64,000 nucleotides of DNA from JANNNX01 sp031398745 (GCA_031398745.1 JANNNX010000071.1:52088-116087), one strand, 5' to 3'; positions 43,737 through 52,464 are shown, counted from the first letter of the stretch. Numbers and translations: made by a program. Notes: generated by a model from the sequence alone, not told the origin.

Positions 43737-45377
43737 TCAGGCCGGCCGGAGCTCGTTCAGGTACACGAAGCGAGCCGCGGCCAGATCGTGGACCACGTTG
43801 GTGATGCCCGCTGGGGTGATGACCACGTCCTGGAGGTCGGCCAGGTTGACCATCCAGGCCTGGTCGATGACCAGCTCTGCCACCGCCGCGTAGCCGGCGT
43901 CGGCAGAGGCCGAGTCGGGTTGGCTGGACGCCGCGTCCATGGCCGCGTCGATCGCCGGGTCGCTGTAGTTGAACCAGTTCAGCGGGGCGGCGTCGGTGCG
44001 GAAGAAGATCCGCAGCTGGGTGTCGGCGTTGAGGGCATCACCGCCGGCGACGTTGAGCATGAGGTCGGGCCGCTGGTCCTCCGGGGTGTCGAACATGGCG
44101 AAGGCCTGGGAGGTGGGGATGCCCCGAACGGTCACGTCCAGGCCGGCCGCCGCCAGTTGGGCCTGGATCAGTTCGGCCAGCCGACGGTCGGTGGCGCCGC
44201 CCTGCTCGTCGTAGACGAAGTCGATGGTGGTGTCGGCCAGGCCGGGAACCAGGGCCTCGAGCACCGACACATCCATCGTCGGATCGTCCGGCGCGGCGCC
44301 GTCGGGGAGGAAGCCCTTGGGATAGAAGTCGGTGGAGACCACGCCGAACTCGCCGTAGGTCGGCTCGATGAGCGCGGCCCGGTCGAGGGCCACGGTCACC
44401 GCCTTGCGGAGCTCGACGTCTTGGAACGGCCCGCTGTTGGGGTTGAAGTACAGCGCCGACTTGAGCGCCGTCGGCCGGGTGGTGACGGTGAAGTCGGCGT
44501 CGTCGGCGAAGGATTGGATGTCGGCGATGGGCAGGCCCTTGGTCACGACGTCGAGCTCGCCGGCCTCCAGCTTCAGGCGTTGGGTGGTGACATCGGGCAG
44601 GATCTCGATGCGGACCTGGGAGAACGACGCCGGGGTGCCCCAGTAGTCGGGCACGGCTTCGAGGGTGTAGTGGCTGCCGGTGACGAACTCGACGATCTGG
44701 AACGGGCCGGTGCCGGCGGAGTTGGTGGTCAGCCACTGCTGGGCGAGGTCGCCGTCCTGCTCGTGCTCGGCCACCAGCGCCGGGCTCACCGCCTTGGGGC
44801 TCCACGGGCAGGCGAGGTAGTCGAGGAACGGGTCGAGCGGGTTCTGGAGGGTGATCACCAGGGTGTAGGGGTCCGGTGCCTCGGTGGAGGCCACAGTGGT
44901 GAGCATGTAGGCCGGGCCCTGGTTCACCGCCATGCGCCGCTCGAAGCTCGAGATCATCGCCGCCGCGTCGAACGGCGTGCCGTCGTGGAAGGTCACGTCC
45001 TCGCGGAGGCCGAAGGTGTAAACGAGCCCGTCGGGCGAGACCTCCCAGTCGGTGGCCAGCATCCCCTCGAACTCGGCCGAGTCGGGCTTGTACCGCAGGA
45101 GTCCGTCGTAACAGGACAGGGTCACCACCAGCCCCTCGCCCTCGTAGAAGATGTCGGGGTCGGGCACCTGCATGTCGGCCAGGAAGGCGAAGCGGAGCAC
45201 GTCGGTGTCGACCGACGACGTGGAGGACGAACTCGGGTCGGAGGTGCCGCAGGCCGCCAGGAACCCGGACGGCCCGAGGACGCCAAGGGTGCCGGCCAGC
45301 AGGCCGCTGCGGGTGAGGAAGGTCCGGCGGTCGATGCCGGCACCGACCGGCAAGCCACGAGGTCCGGGGGGCGCCAT
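43737..45377 (-). CDS. family-5 substrate-binding lipoprotein of the ABC importer
   Basis: 546 residues. The N-terminus combines a twin-arginine signal (DRRTFLTRSG, residues 16-25) with a lipobox ending at Cys43 (FLAACG), so it is probably Tat-exported and membrane-anchored. The mature SBP_bac_5 domain has the usual GMLATDWEVSPDGLVYTFGLREDVTFHDGTPFDA signature. Family members bind peptides, nickel chelates or EDTA-like ligands. Its ATG overlaps the monooxygenase stop (TGATG). Confidence 0.9.
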   Translation of the reverse strand: MAPPGPRGLPVGAGIDRRTFLTRSGLLAGTLGVLGPSGFLAACGTSDPSSSSTSSVDTDVLRFAFLADMQVPDPDIFYEGEGLVVTLSCYDGLLRYKPDSAEFEGMLATDWEVSPDGLVYTFGLREDVTFHDGTPFDAAAMISSFERRMAVNQGPAYMLTTVASTEAPDPYTLVITLQNPLDPFLDYLACPWSPKAVSPALVAEHEQDGDLAQQWLTTNSAGTGPFQIVEFVTGSHYTLEAVPDYWGTPASFSQVRIEILPDVTTQRLKLEAGELDVVTKGLPIADIQSFADDADFTVTTRPTALKSALYFNPNSGPFQDVELRKAVTVALDRAALIEPTYGEFGVVSTDFYPKGFLPDGAAPDDPTMDVSVLEALVPGLADTTIDFVYDEQGGATDRRLAELIQAQLAAAGLDVTVRGIPTSQAFAMFDTPEDQRPDLMLNVAGGDALNADTQLRIFFRTDAAPLNWFNYSDPAIDAAMDAASSQPDSASADAGYAAVAELVIDQAWMVNLADLQDVVITPAGITNVVHDLAAARFVYLNELRPA

Positions 45378-46684
45378 CAGAACTCCTTCAGGGTGTCGCG
45401 GAGGTGCTCGAACGCGTACTCAGTGCGGGCCAGGCCCCGTCGTTGGAGGGCCGGCACCAAGCCGTCGGCGATCTCGGTGATGTAGCGGCGGCTGTTGCGC
45501 ATGCCCGGGCTGGAGATGAGGAACCCGTCTCCGCCCACCGCCTCCATGACGTGGCCCATCTTCTCGGCCACCTGGTCGGGGGTCCCGACCAGCTCGACCG
45601 AGTCGGCCACCCCGCCGGAGTCGACGATCAGTTGGCGCAGGGTCTTGCCGCTCCCCCACTGGGCGAACTTGTCGAGCGAGCCCTGCTCGCCGTTGGTGGT
45701 GATCTCGGGAAGTGGGGCATCGAGGTCGAAGACCGAGAAGTCGACGTCGGTCACCGACGAGATCGAGGCCAGCGCCTGCTCGATGAAGTAGGGGGCCTCG
45801 CCCATCCGGGCTTGCTTGGCCCGGGCCTCCTCCTCGGTCTCCCCCAGCACTGGCGAGATGAGGAAGAGCACCTTGATGTCGTCGGGCTTGCGACCCTGGG
45901 CCAGCGCTCGGGACCGCACGTCGTCGCGGTAGGCCCGCATGCCCTCGATGCCGTTGGCGGCGGCGATGATCGAGTCGGCGTGCTTGGAGGCGAACTGGCG
46001 GCCTTTGGGGGACCCGCCGGCCTGCACGAAGGCGGGCCGGCCCTGGGGTGAGCGAACCGTGTTGAGCGGGCCCCGGCTCTTGAAGTAGGTGCCCTCGAAG
46101 TTGATGGCGTGGACCTTGGTGTGGTCGGCGTAGGTACCGGTCTCCCGGTCGAGGATCACCGCCCCCGGCTCCCACGAGTCCCACAGCTGCAGGCAGAGCT
46201 CGACGTACTCGTCGGCGATGTCGTAGCGCAGGTCGTGCTCGGTGAGCTTGTCCATCCCGAAGTTCTGGGCCGAGCCGTCCTCGCCGGAGGTCACGATGTT
46301 CCACCCGAAGCGCCCCCGGGCGATGTGGTCGAGGGTGGCGCACAGCCGGGCCAGCAGGAACGGTGGGTAGAAGGTGGTCGACATGGTCGCCACCACTCCC
46401 AGGCGGGATGTGGCCGCCGACATCAGCGCGGCCAGCGGCGACGGGTCGTGCTTCGGCGCCATCAGCGCGTGGCGCAGGTAGGCCTCGAAGGTGCCGCCGA
46501 AGGCGTCGGACACCATGAGGGTGTCCTCGATCATGATGTAGTCGAAGCAGGCCCGCTCGAGGGACTGGGCGAACTCGATGAAGAAGTCGCCGGTCCACGG
46601 GTTCCCGCCGGCGGCGAAGGGCTCGTTCCACTCGTCGGGGGTGAAGTTCATGAACCACCCCAGGTGCATCCGCTTGTCGGCCAT
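45377..46684 (-). CDS. NtaA/DmoA/EmoA-family FMN-dependent monooxygenase 2
   Basis: 435 residues, paralogue of 35574-36875: HLGWFMNFTPDEW, WTGDFFIEFAQSLERACFDYIMIED, SGEDGSAQNFGMD, GTPDQVAEKM and FLISSP are shared almost word for word. It is the first gene of the operon, ahead of the importer genes, suggesting that the imported ligand is its substrate. ATG 46684 follows GAGGAGAC. An 18-bp element like that of the paralogue lies 53 bp upstream. Confidence 0.9.
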   Translation of the reverse strand: MADKRMHLGWFMNFTPDEWNEPFAAGGNPWTGDFFIEFAQSLERACFDYIMIEDTLMVSDAFGGTFEAYLRHALMAPKHDPSPLAALMSAATSRLGVVATMSTTFYPPFLLARLCATLDHIARGRFGWNIVTSGEDGSAQNFGMDKLTEHDLRYDIADEYVELCLQLWDSWEPGAVILDRETGTYADHTKVHAINFEGTYFKSRGPLNTVRSPQGRPAFVQAGGSPKGRQFASKHADSIIAAANGIEGMRAYRDDVRSRALAQGRKPDDIKVLFLISPVLGETEEEARAKQARMGEAPYFIEQALASISSVTDVDFSVFDLDAPLPEITTNGEQGSLDKFAQWGSGKTLRQLIVDSGGVADSVELVGTPDQVAEKMGHVMEAVGGDGFLISSPGMRNSRRYITEIADGLVPALQRRGLARTEYAFEHLRDTLKEF

Positions 46685-46737
46685 CGTCGGTGTCTCCTCG
46701 GTCACGGTCCTCGTCGTCGCCAGGACGACCACAACCA

Positions 46738-46755
46738 ACCGCGACCGTGTTTCCC
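46738..46755 (-). promoter_or_regulatory. 18-bp element upstream of NtaA-like gene 2
   Basis: On the minus strand GGGAAACACGGTCGCGGT, 53 bp before ATG 46684 (nearest base 46738). It shares 14 of 18 bases with the element before the other NtaA paralogue. Also contains the small dyad CCG-GGAAACA-CGG. Confidence 0.5.
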
Positions 46756-46782
46756 GGTGACATCGAGGAGGTGCCCGTTCGA

Positions 46783-48054
46783 TTACGCCGCCGGCGGCAC
46801 CGGGTGCTCGGCGGCCGCGGCGGCGCGCGACAAGGGGTGGACCCGAGCGTCGGTCAACCGCCACACCCAGGCCGCCACCGCCAGCGTGCCGGCGCCGATG
46901 CCGATGGCCGCGCCGAGCGGTCCCGCCGCCCCCACCGCGGCGGCCGCCGCGGTGGGGCCGACGGCGTCGCCGGCGTCGCCCGCGATCCGGTAGGCGGCCA
47001 GCCCGGCCTGGTGGTCGGCGCTCACGTCGACCACCATCGCCGCCGGGACCACCCAGGCCGCCGCCACCGGCGCGCCGAGGAGCGCGCACCAGAGCACGAA
47101 GGTGGGCACGGAGTCGACCAGGGGGGCGCTGAGGCAGGCGGCGGCGCCGACGGCTAGGGCCACCGCCAGCACCACGTTGCGGCCGACCCGGTCGGCGAGT
47201 GCACCGCCGACCCGCATCGAGGCGACGTCGACGACCGCCAACGCCGACAGGGCGAGGCCGATGGTGCCGGTGCCGACCCCGAGGTGCTGGGAGCCGAACA
47301 GCGGGATGAGGGTGAACACCACCCCGCCACGCAGCGCCTCACCGAAGAGCCCCAGGCCAAGGGCCGGCCAGGTGCGCAGCCCCGGGCGAGCCGACGGATA
47401 GCTCGGGCGGGACAGCCGGGGCCGCTGGCCGGTGGGCAGCGACGGCAGCGCCACCCGAGCGCCCACGGCTACCGCCAGGCACAGGGCGGCCGAGACCAGG
47501 AAGGCGATGCGGAACCCGACCAGCCCGTCGCCGATCTCGCTCAGGCCACCGCCGACCAGCGGCCCGGTGGAGATGCCGGCGAACCAGGCGGCGTTGAAGG
47601 CGCCGATGTCTCGACCGACCCGGTCGGGCGACGAGTTCCGGACCACCACCTGGAGGGCGCCGCTCATGGCGACGGCCGCACCCGCCCCCTGGACGATCCG
47701 ACCGGCGACCACGATCGCCAGGTTGGGGGCGAGACCCGACACCACCAGGCCGGCACTGAACACCCCGAGCGAGATCCACAGGACGCTGCGGCCGTCGAGA
47801 CGAGGCACCAGCCGCGTGCCGACCACGTCGACGGCCAGGAGGCCGAGGGCGATCGAAGCCCAGACGAGTCCGGCGACGGTGTCGGACGCACCGAACTCCA
47901 CCGCATAGAGCACCGTGATCGAGGCCGTCATGCCGAACCCGGCGCCGGCCAGGGCGATGAGCACCAGGTAGGCAGTGAAGCTGAACCGGGCGTCGGGCCC
48001 GTGCGTCGACGGGGTTCCGGCCGGGTCGGACTCGGTCCGGAGGCTGCTCACCAT
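46783..48054 (-). CDS. MFS transporter, paralogue upstream of the operon
   Basis: 423 residues, twelve helices after a ~25-residue polar start (FTAYLVLIALAGAGFGMTASITVLYAVEFGASDTVAGLVWAS, then VDVVGTRLVPRLDGRSVL). It resembles the MFS of the operon. It ends 98 bp before the monooxygenase start, so it may be part of the same transcript. It is divergent from the GntR gene across 179 bp. Confidence 0.82.
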   Translation of the reverse strand: MVSSLRTESDPAGTPSTHGPDARFSFTAYLVLIALAGAGFGMTASITVLYAVEFGASDTVAGLVWASIALGLLAVDVVGTRLVPRLDGRSVLWISLGVFSAGLVVSGLAPNLAIVVAGRIVQGAGAAVAMSGALQVVVRNSSPDRVGRDIGAFNAAWFAGISTGPLVGGGLSEIGDGLVGFRIAFLVSAALCLAVAVGARVALPSLPTGQRPRLSRPSYPSARPGLRTWPALGLGLFGEALRGGVVFTLIPLFGSQHLGVGTGTIGLALSALAVVDVASMRVGGALADRVGRNVVLAVALAVGAAACLSAPLVDSVPTFVLWCALLGAPVAAAWVVPAAMVVDVSADHQAGLAAYRIAGDAGDAVGPTAAAAAVGAAGPLGAAIGIGAGTLAVAAWVWRLTDARVHPLSRAAAAAEHPVPPAA

Positions 48055-48233
48055 CGGAGCGTAGGGAGCCCGGTCGGCACCGGACGCCTCCCCAGGTGTC
48101 GGGACGATTACGCCTGTCGAGGAGGCCGGTCACACCCCGGCAAGGGCACCGTAACCACCCCTTGACCTGCGACGACGCTTCCGGCCGTAGCGTCACGAGG
48201 TCGTCCGGGGGCGGCCCAGGCTGGAGGAGCGCG

Positions 48234-49016
48234 ATGCCCGGAGTTGCTCAGCGAACCGTCTACCAACGTCGTCGGGACCGCCGGGTGCCGTTGAACAACT
48301 CGCTTCGACGCACCTACGACCTCCTGCGCTTCTCGCTCCACAACCTCGAACCCGATTCCCGCCTGGTCGAGGGCGACCTGGTCGAGTCGCTGTCGGCCAG
48401 CCGCAGCACGGTCCGCAGCGCCCTGCAGCTCCTGGCCGAGCGGGGCCTGGTGACCCGGGGTCCGAAGATCGGCACCATCGTCGGACCCTCGATGGTGCTG
48501 CGCATCGACGAGGCACTGGCGGTCGACGAGTTCTCTCGCAGCGAGCGCCTGCCCCTGGTGGGTCGAGTGCTCGAGACCGTCTTGATCCCGGCGCCGGAGA
48601 TGATCCGAGCCCAGCTCGAGCTGCCGGCCGACGCGCTGGTCCTGATCATCGACGGCGTGCTGGTGTTGGGTGACGAGCCGTTCGCACTCACCGTGAGCTA
48701 CGTGGCCGTCGACCCTGGCGACGTGCTCGTCCCCCCGGTCCACGAGGTGCCCGACGCCGTCACGTACCTCGAGGAACGACTCGGCGTCTGCGTCGGCGAG
48801 AGCTCGACCACGGTCGGCGCCGAGACGTCGGACTCGCTCACCGCCACGCTGCTGGGGGTGAGCGAGGGCTCGCCCGTCCTCTGGCTCGAAGACCTCCTGC
48901 GCGACGTCGATGCCCGACCTCGGGCGCTGTGCCAGTACCGCTTCCGGGGCGACCGAGTGGCCTTCACTTCCGAGCTGCACCGCATGGCGCCGGCGCGGCC
49001 GAGCCCGCCGACCTGA
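48234..49016 (+). CDS. GntR family regulator with UTRA domain
   Basis: 260 residues. The winged-helix part (LVEGDLVESLSASRSTVRSALQLLAERGLVTRGPKIGTIV) sits at ~45-85, after an Arg-rich start; the C-terminal UTRA domain (~95-250) binds a small effector and includes VSYVAVDPGD and LWLEDLLRDV. It is divergent from the MFS and monooxygenase operon, so it is the prime candidate for its regulator. GGAGGAG precedes ATG 48234. Confidence 0.87.
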   Translation: MPGVAQRTVYQRRRDRRVPLNNSLRRTYDLLRFSLHNLEPDSRLVEGDLVESLSASRSTVRSALQLLAERGLVTRGPKIGTIVGPSMVLRIDEALAVDEFSRSERLPLVGRVLETVLIPAPEMIRAQLELPADALVLIIDGVLVLGDEPFALTVSYVAVDPGDVLVPPVHEVPDAVTYLEERLGVCVGESSTTVGAETSDSLTATLLGVSEGSPVLWLEDLLRDVDARPRALCQYRFRGDRVAFTSELHRMAPARPSPPT

Positions 49017-49043
49017 GGACCGGCGGGCTCGACTACCGGTCGA

Positions 49044-49385
49044 TCAAGACGCGTCGGCGTCCTGCTCGTCGTCGGCGTCGTCCGGCCCGTCGGCTTCGTC
49101 GCCGACCACCGCGAAGCTCTCGTCGAGCTGGACGTCGACCACCGTGGCGTCCTCGAGGGTTACCTCGACCTCGTAGTGGCTCTCCTCGTCGCCCACCTCG
49201 GCGTCGGTCACCCGCCCCCCGCCGGTGTGGGCCAGGGCGGCCTCACCGGCTCGGTCGAGGGCGGTGCCGGTGATCGGTGCCTCCTGGTCGTCGTTCGAGT
49301 TGGCGCCGACCGCGGCGGTGCCGATGCCGCCGGCGGCCAAGGTGACCGCACCGGCCACCAGCACGAGCTTCATCCGTTGTTGCAT
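49044..49385 (-). CDS. secreted PepSY-domain protein
   Basis: 113 residues: a signal peptide (MKLVLVAGAVTLAAGGIGTAAVGA) and a PepSY repeat (ALDRAGEAALAHTGGGRVTDAEVGDEESHYEVEVTLEDATVVDVQLDESFAVV is one such repeat: I give the layout, residues ~40-95), then an acidic Asp-rich tail. PepSY proteins inhibit proteases or sense envelope state and are often controlled by the neighbouring two-component system. AAGGAGAG precedes ATG 49385, and a regulatory repeat lies 46-65 bp upstream. Confidence 0.8.
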   Translation of the reverse strand: MQQRMKLVLVAGAVTLAAGGIGTAAVGANSNDDQEAPITGTALDRAGEAALAHTGGGRVTDAEVGDEESHYEVEVTLEDATVVDVQLDESFAVVGDEADGPDDADDEQDADAS

Positions 49386-49430
49386 GGTCTCTCCTTGTTC
49401 GAGGCTGACCATCGCACGGTAAGGAGCATG

Positions 49431-49450
49431 CCCTGACCGCAGGCTGAACC
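49431..49450 (-). promoter_or_regulatory. response-regulator-like direct repeat, site A
   Basis: Minus strand GGTTCAGCCTGCGGTCAGGG: two TCAG cores 11 bp apart, the spacing of OmpR/PhoP-type boxes. It is 46-65 bp before the PepSY gene start. 18 of 20 bases equal site B before the response regulator gene. Confidence 0.65.
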
Positions 49451-49463
49451 GGTCCACCGGGGT

Positions 49464-50261
49464 TCAGGACCCGAAGGTGACCTCGATCAGCTCGACGAAG
49501 CCGCCACCACCGGCCACCTTCTCCTCCCGGATCTTGCCGACGCCCCTGGCGTAGTGCTTCTCCTCGACGGTGTCGGGGTCGAGCGGCGTCCAGTCCCGGG
49601 TGACCACTACCTCGCGGTACTGGCCCGCGGCCACGTCGAGGGCGGCGCCGACGTCGAGCACCTCCATCATGTCCTCGGCCTCCCCCGGGAGGTACTCCTG
49701 GCGATGCACCTCACCGACCTCGGGTGCGGCCGGCATGACGATGCCGGGTCGGGCCCCGCCCACCCCGGCCTCCCACGACCCGGCGGTACTCACCACCTGG
49801 CCGCCGTCGTAGTCCTTGACGTCCTCGCCGAGGTACCAGACGTTGCCGGCCACGTCCTGGGCGAACCAGTCGAGGGTGTCCTCGACCATCTGCCCGCCGA
49901 CGGTCACCGTGTCGCGAATGACGAACGCCGAGATGCCCATGACCTGGCGGCGCTCGCCGGTCACCGTGATGTCGACGGTTTCGACCTCACCGTCGGACTC
50001 GCCCTGGTAGCGCCAATGGGCACCGACGGGCATCGGGAGGTAGGGGTTGTCGATGACGTCGACGAAGTCGGCCGGATCCAGCTGCGGGTCGTAGTCACCG
50101 CCGTCGCCGGGATCGATGACCGGCCCGAGGCGGGCGGTCGATGTGGTGGTGGTGGTCGCCGACACCGACCGGGTGGTGGCACGGTCGTCGCCGCAGGCGC
50201 TCGCCACCAGTGCGAGTAGGCCGAGCACGGCGGCGGCGGACCGAACGTGGGAACGGGACAT
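49464..50261 (-). CDS. lipoprotein of unknown function
   Basis: 265 residues. Signal peptide with a lipobox ending at Cys (LLALVASACGDD, residues ~14-25), a Thr-rich linker, then a beta-rich domain including DNPYLPMPVGAHWRYQG and WFAQDVAGNVWYLGEDV, seen in other secreted actinobacterial proteins without known role. It likely lies on the outer face of the cell membrane. Divergent from the response regulator gene; sites B and C are in the shared promoter region. Confidence 0.75.
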   Translation of the reverse strand: MSRSHVRSAAAVLGLLALVASACGDDRATTRSVSATTTTTSTARLGPVIDPGDGGDYDPQLDPADFVDVIDNPYLPMPVGAHWRYQGESDGEVETVDITVTGERRQVMGISAFVIRDTVTVGGQMVEDTLDWFAQDVAGNVWYLGEDVKDYDGGQVVSTAGSWEAGVGGARPGIVMPAAPEVGEVHRQEYLPGEAEDMMEVLDVGAALDVAAGQYREVVVTRDWTPLDPDTVEEKHYARGVGKIREEKVAGGGGFVELIEVTFGS

Positions 50262-50309
50262 GGCACTTCCTCCTCTGACGGGGACGGGAGGGCATGGTCG
50301 ATGGCCGGG

Positions 50310-50326
50310 CCTGAACCCGCGCTGAC
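50310..50326 (-). promoter_or_regulatory. response-regulator-like direct repeat, site C
   Basis: Minus strand GTCAGCGCGGGTTCAGG: TCAG cores again 11 bp apart, 49-65 bp before the lipoprotein start at 50261. Half-site order is the reverse of sites A and B. Confidence 0.55.
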
Positions 50327-50339
50327 TCTCATGGGACCC

Positions 50340-50359
50340 GGTTCAGCCCGGGGTCAGGG
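50340..50359 (+). promoter_or_regulatory. response-regulator-like direct repeat, site B
   Basis: GGTTCAGCCCGGGGTCAGGG, 30-49 bp before the GTG start of the response regulator gene; nearly identical to site A. Suggests autoregulation. Confidence 0.65.
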
Positions 50360-50388
50360 CGGCACAGCACACTGGTGGCGGTGACGCC

Positions 50389-51069
50389 GTGAAGCTCCTG
50401 CTGGTCGAGGACGACGCCAAGATCGCGGCCGCCGTCCAGCGCGGGCTGGCGGCCGAAGGCTTCACCGTGGAGGTGTCGATCGACGGCGACGACGGGCTAT
50501 GGAGGGCCACCGAGGGCTCCTACGACCTGATCGTGCTCGACCTCATGTTGCCCCGACGCAACGGCTTCCAGGTCTGCGCCGAGCTCCGGGCCGCCGGGAT
50601 CTGGACACCGATCCTCGTGCTCACGGCCAAGGACGGCGACCTCGACGAGGCCGAGGCCCTCGACACCGGAGCCGACGACTACCTGGTCAAGCCGTTCTCG
50701 TTCCCGGTGCTGGTGGCCCGGGTCCGGGCCCTGCTCCGCCGCTCGGCTGACGGTGGCCCCGCCCCCGTCAGCGTCGGCGCCCTCCGTATCGACCCCGCGG
50801 CCCGACGAGCCTGGCGCGACGAGCGTGAGGTGGCCCTCACCAGCAGGGAGTTCGACGTGCTCGAGTTCCTGGTACGCCGAGCCGGCCAGGTGCTGTCCAA
50901 GTACGAGATCCTCAACGGGGTCTGGAGCGACGAGTTCGACGGTGACCCCAACATCGTCGAGGTCTACGTCGGTCGGCTCCGCCGCAAGCTCGACGGCCCC
51001 GGCCCCGCTCCTGACGCCGCCACCATCACCACGGTGCGGGGCGCCGGCTACCGCCTCGGGAACGACTGA
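50389..51069 (+). CDS. OmpR/PhoB-family response regulator
   Basis: 226 residues. Receiver domain with phosphorylation site Asp51 (LIVLDLMLP), acidic pair EDD (7-9) and Lys in LVKPFS (~102); C-terminal winged helix (VALTSREFDVLEFLVRRAGQVLSKYEIL, VEVYVGRLRRKL, VRGAGYRL). GTG 50389 starts the receiver. The kinase gene overlaps its stop (TGATG), so the two form an operon. The PepSY and lipoprotein genes and its own promoter carry the direct repeats. Confidence 0.93.
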   Translation: MKLLLVEDDAKIAAAVQRGLAAEGFTVEVSIDGDDGLWRATEGSYDLIVLDLMLPRRNGFQVCAELRAAGIWTPILVLTAKDGDLDEAEALDTGADDYLVKPFSFPVLVARVRALLRRSADGGPAPVSVGALRIDPAARRAWRDEREVALTSREFDVLEFLVRRAGQVLSKYEILNGVWSDEFDGDPNIVEVYVGRLRRKLDGPGPAPDAATITTVRGAGYRLGND

Positions 51070-52424
51070 TGGGGCGACGCGGGATCCGGGTGCGGATCAC
51101 CGCCCTGGCCACCGTGGTCGTGCTCGCCGTCCTGGTGGTCACGGCGGTGGCGCTGGTCGGCTCGCAGCGCCGGCTCCTGACCAGCAACCTCGACGAGGCC
51201 CTCCTCGATCACAGCCAGGCGCTGGCGGCAGGGCTGGCCGACGGCGGGACGCTCGAGGACCCGCTCCCCGGGCAGAGTGACGACGACTCGATCGCCCAGA
51301 TCGTCGGCGCCGATGGACGGGTGCAGGCGGCGACCGCCAACCTCGACAACCAGCCCGCCCTGGACGGGCCCGCCGAGGGCGAGGACCAACGGCTCCGCTC
51401 CGTCTCGGTGCTCGACGGCGAGCCCACCTACCGGCTGCTCTCCCGCCGCGTCGGCGACGTCGTGATCCACACCGGTGCCCCCCTCGACGACGTCGACGAG
51501 AGCGTGGCCGCGCTGCGCGTCGGGCTGGGGGTGGCCATCCCCACGGTTGCCCTCGCCCTCGCCGCCCTGGTCTGGTGGCTGGTGGGCCGGACGTTGCGCC
51601 CGGTCGAGGCCATCCGGCGCGAGGTGGCCGACATCTCCGGATCGAGCCTGCACCTCCGGGTGCCCGAGCCCTCCTCGGGCGACGAGATCGACCGCCTGGC
51701 CCGGACCATGAACGCCATGCTCGACCGGGTCGAGCGGGCGGCCGAGCGCCAGCAGCGCTTCGTGGCCGACGCCGCCCACGAGCTGCGTAGCCCGCTCACC
51801 CGCATCCGCACCGAGCTCGAGGTCGATCTCGGCCATCCCGCCGGCGCCGACCTGGCCGCGACCCATCGCAGCGTGCTGGAGGAGACCGAGCACCTGACCC
51901 GGTTGGTCGACGACCTCCTCCTGCTGGCCCGCAGCGACGCCGGTGCCTCCGGTGGGCGCCCGGAACCGACGGCGGTTGACCTCGACGACCTGGTCCTGGC
52001 CGAGGCTCGGCGGCGGCGTGCGGCCCCGGGCCGCGATGTCTCGGTGGAAACCTCTGCGGTCTCGGCTGCCCAGGTGCGGGGCCAGGCCGACGAGTTGGCT
52101 CGGGTGATCCGGAACCTGATCGACAACGCGGCCCGTCATGCCCGCACCGCAGTGGTTGTCACGCTGGGAGAGGACGCCGGTTGGGCCCGGCTGTCGGTGG
52201 CCGACGACGGCGAGGGCATCCCGGCCGAGCATCGGGAGCGGGTCTTCGAGCGCTTCGCCCGGCTCGACGAGGCCCGCACCCACACCGAGGGCGGCACCGG
52301 CCTGGGCTTGGCCATCGCTCGGGAGATCGTCGAACGCCACCGGGGGACGATCACCGTCGACCCCGGACACTCCCCCGGTGCCCGGATCCTCGTGCTGCTC
52401 CCGCTGGCTTCGACGCGCTCCTGA
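51069..52424 (+). CDS. sensor histidine kinase
   Basis: 451 residues. One membrane helix near the start (ITALATVVVLAVLVVTAVALV), an extracytoplasmic sensor (~35-150), a second helix (~152-174), HAMP, HisKA with His237 (FVADAAHELRSPLTRIR) and HATPase_c (N box LIDNAARHA, G boxes VADDGEGIP, GGTGLGLAIAREI). It phosphorylates the preceding response regulator. The signal is unknown; the envelope setting suggests a cell-surface cue. Confidence 0.92.
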   Translation: MGRRGIRVRITALATVVVLAVLVVTAVALVGSQRRLLTSNLDEALLDHSQALAAGLADGGTLEDPLPGQSDDDSIAQIVGADGRVQAATANLDNQPALDGPAEGEDQRLRSVSVLDGEPTYRLLSRRVGDVVIHTGAPLDDVDESVAALRVGLGVAIPTVALALAALVWWLVGRTLRPVEAIRREVADISGSSLHLRVPEPSSGDEIDRLARTMNAMLDRVERAAERQQRFVADAAHELRSPLTRIRTELEVDLGHPAGADLAATHRSVLEETEHLTRLVDDLLLLARSDAGASGGRPEPTAVDLDDLVLAEARRRRAAPGRDVSVETSAVSAAQVRGQADELARVIRNLIDNAARHARTAVVVTLGEDAGWARLSVADDGEGIPAEHRERVFERFARLDEARTHTEGGTGLGLAIAREIVERHRGTITVDPGHSPGARILVLLPLASTRS

Positions 52425-52464
52425 GTGAACCCTCGGCGCCGAGGCGGTCGCGGGGCGCCGGAGC

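Noticed and set aside
43365..45485. 706-codon plus-strand frame over the binding-protein gene
   Set aside because: Antisense to a lipoprotein gene with a perfect lipobox; no domain in the translation.
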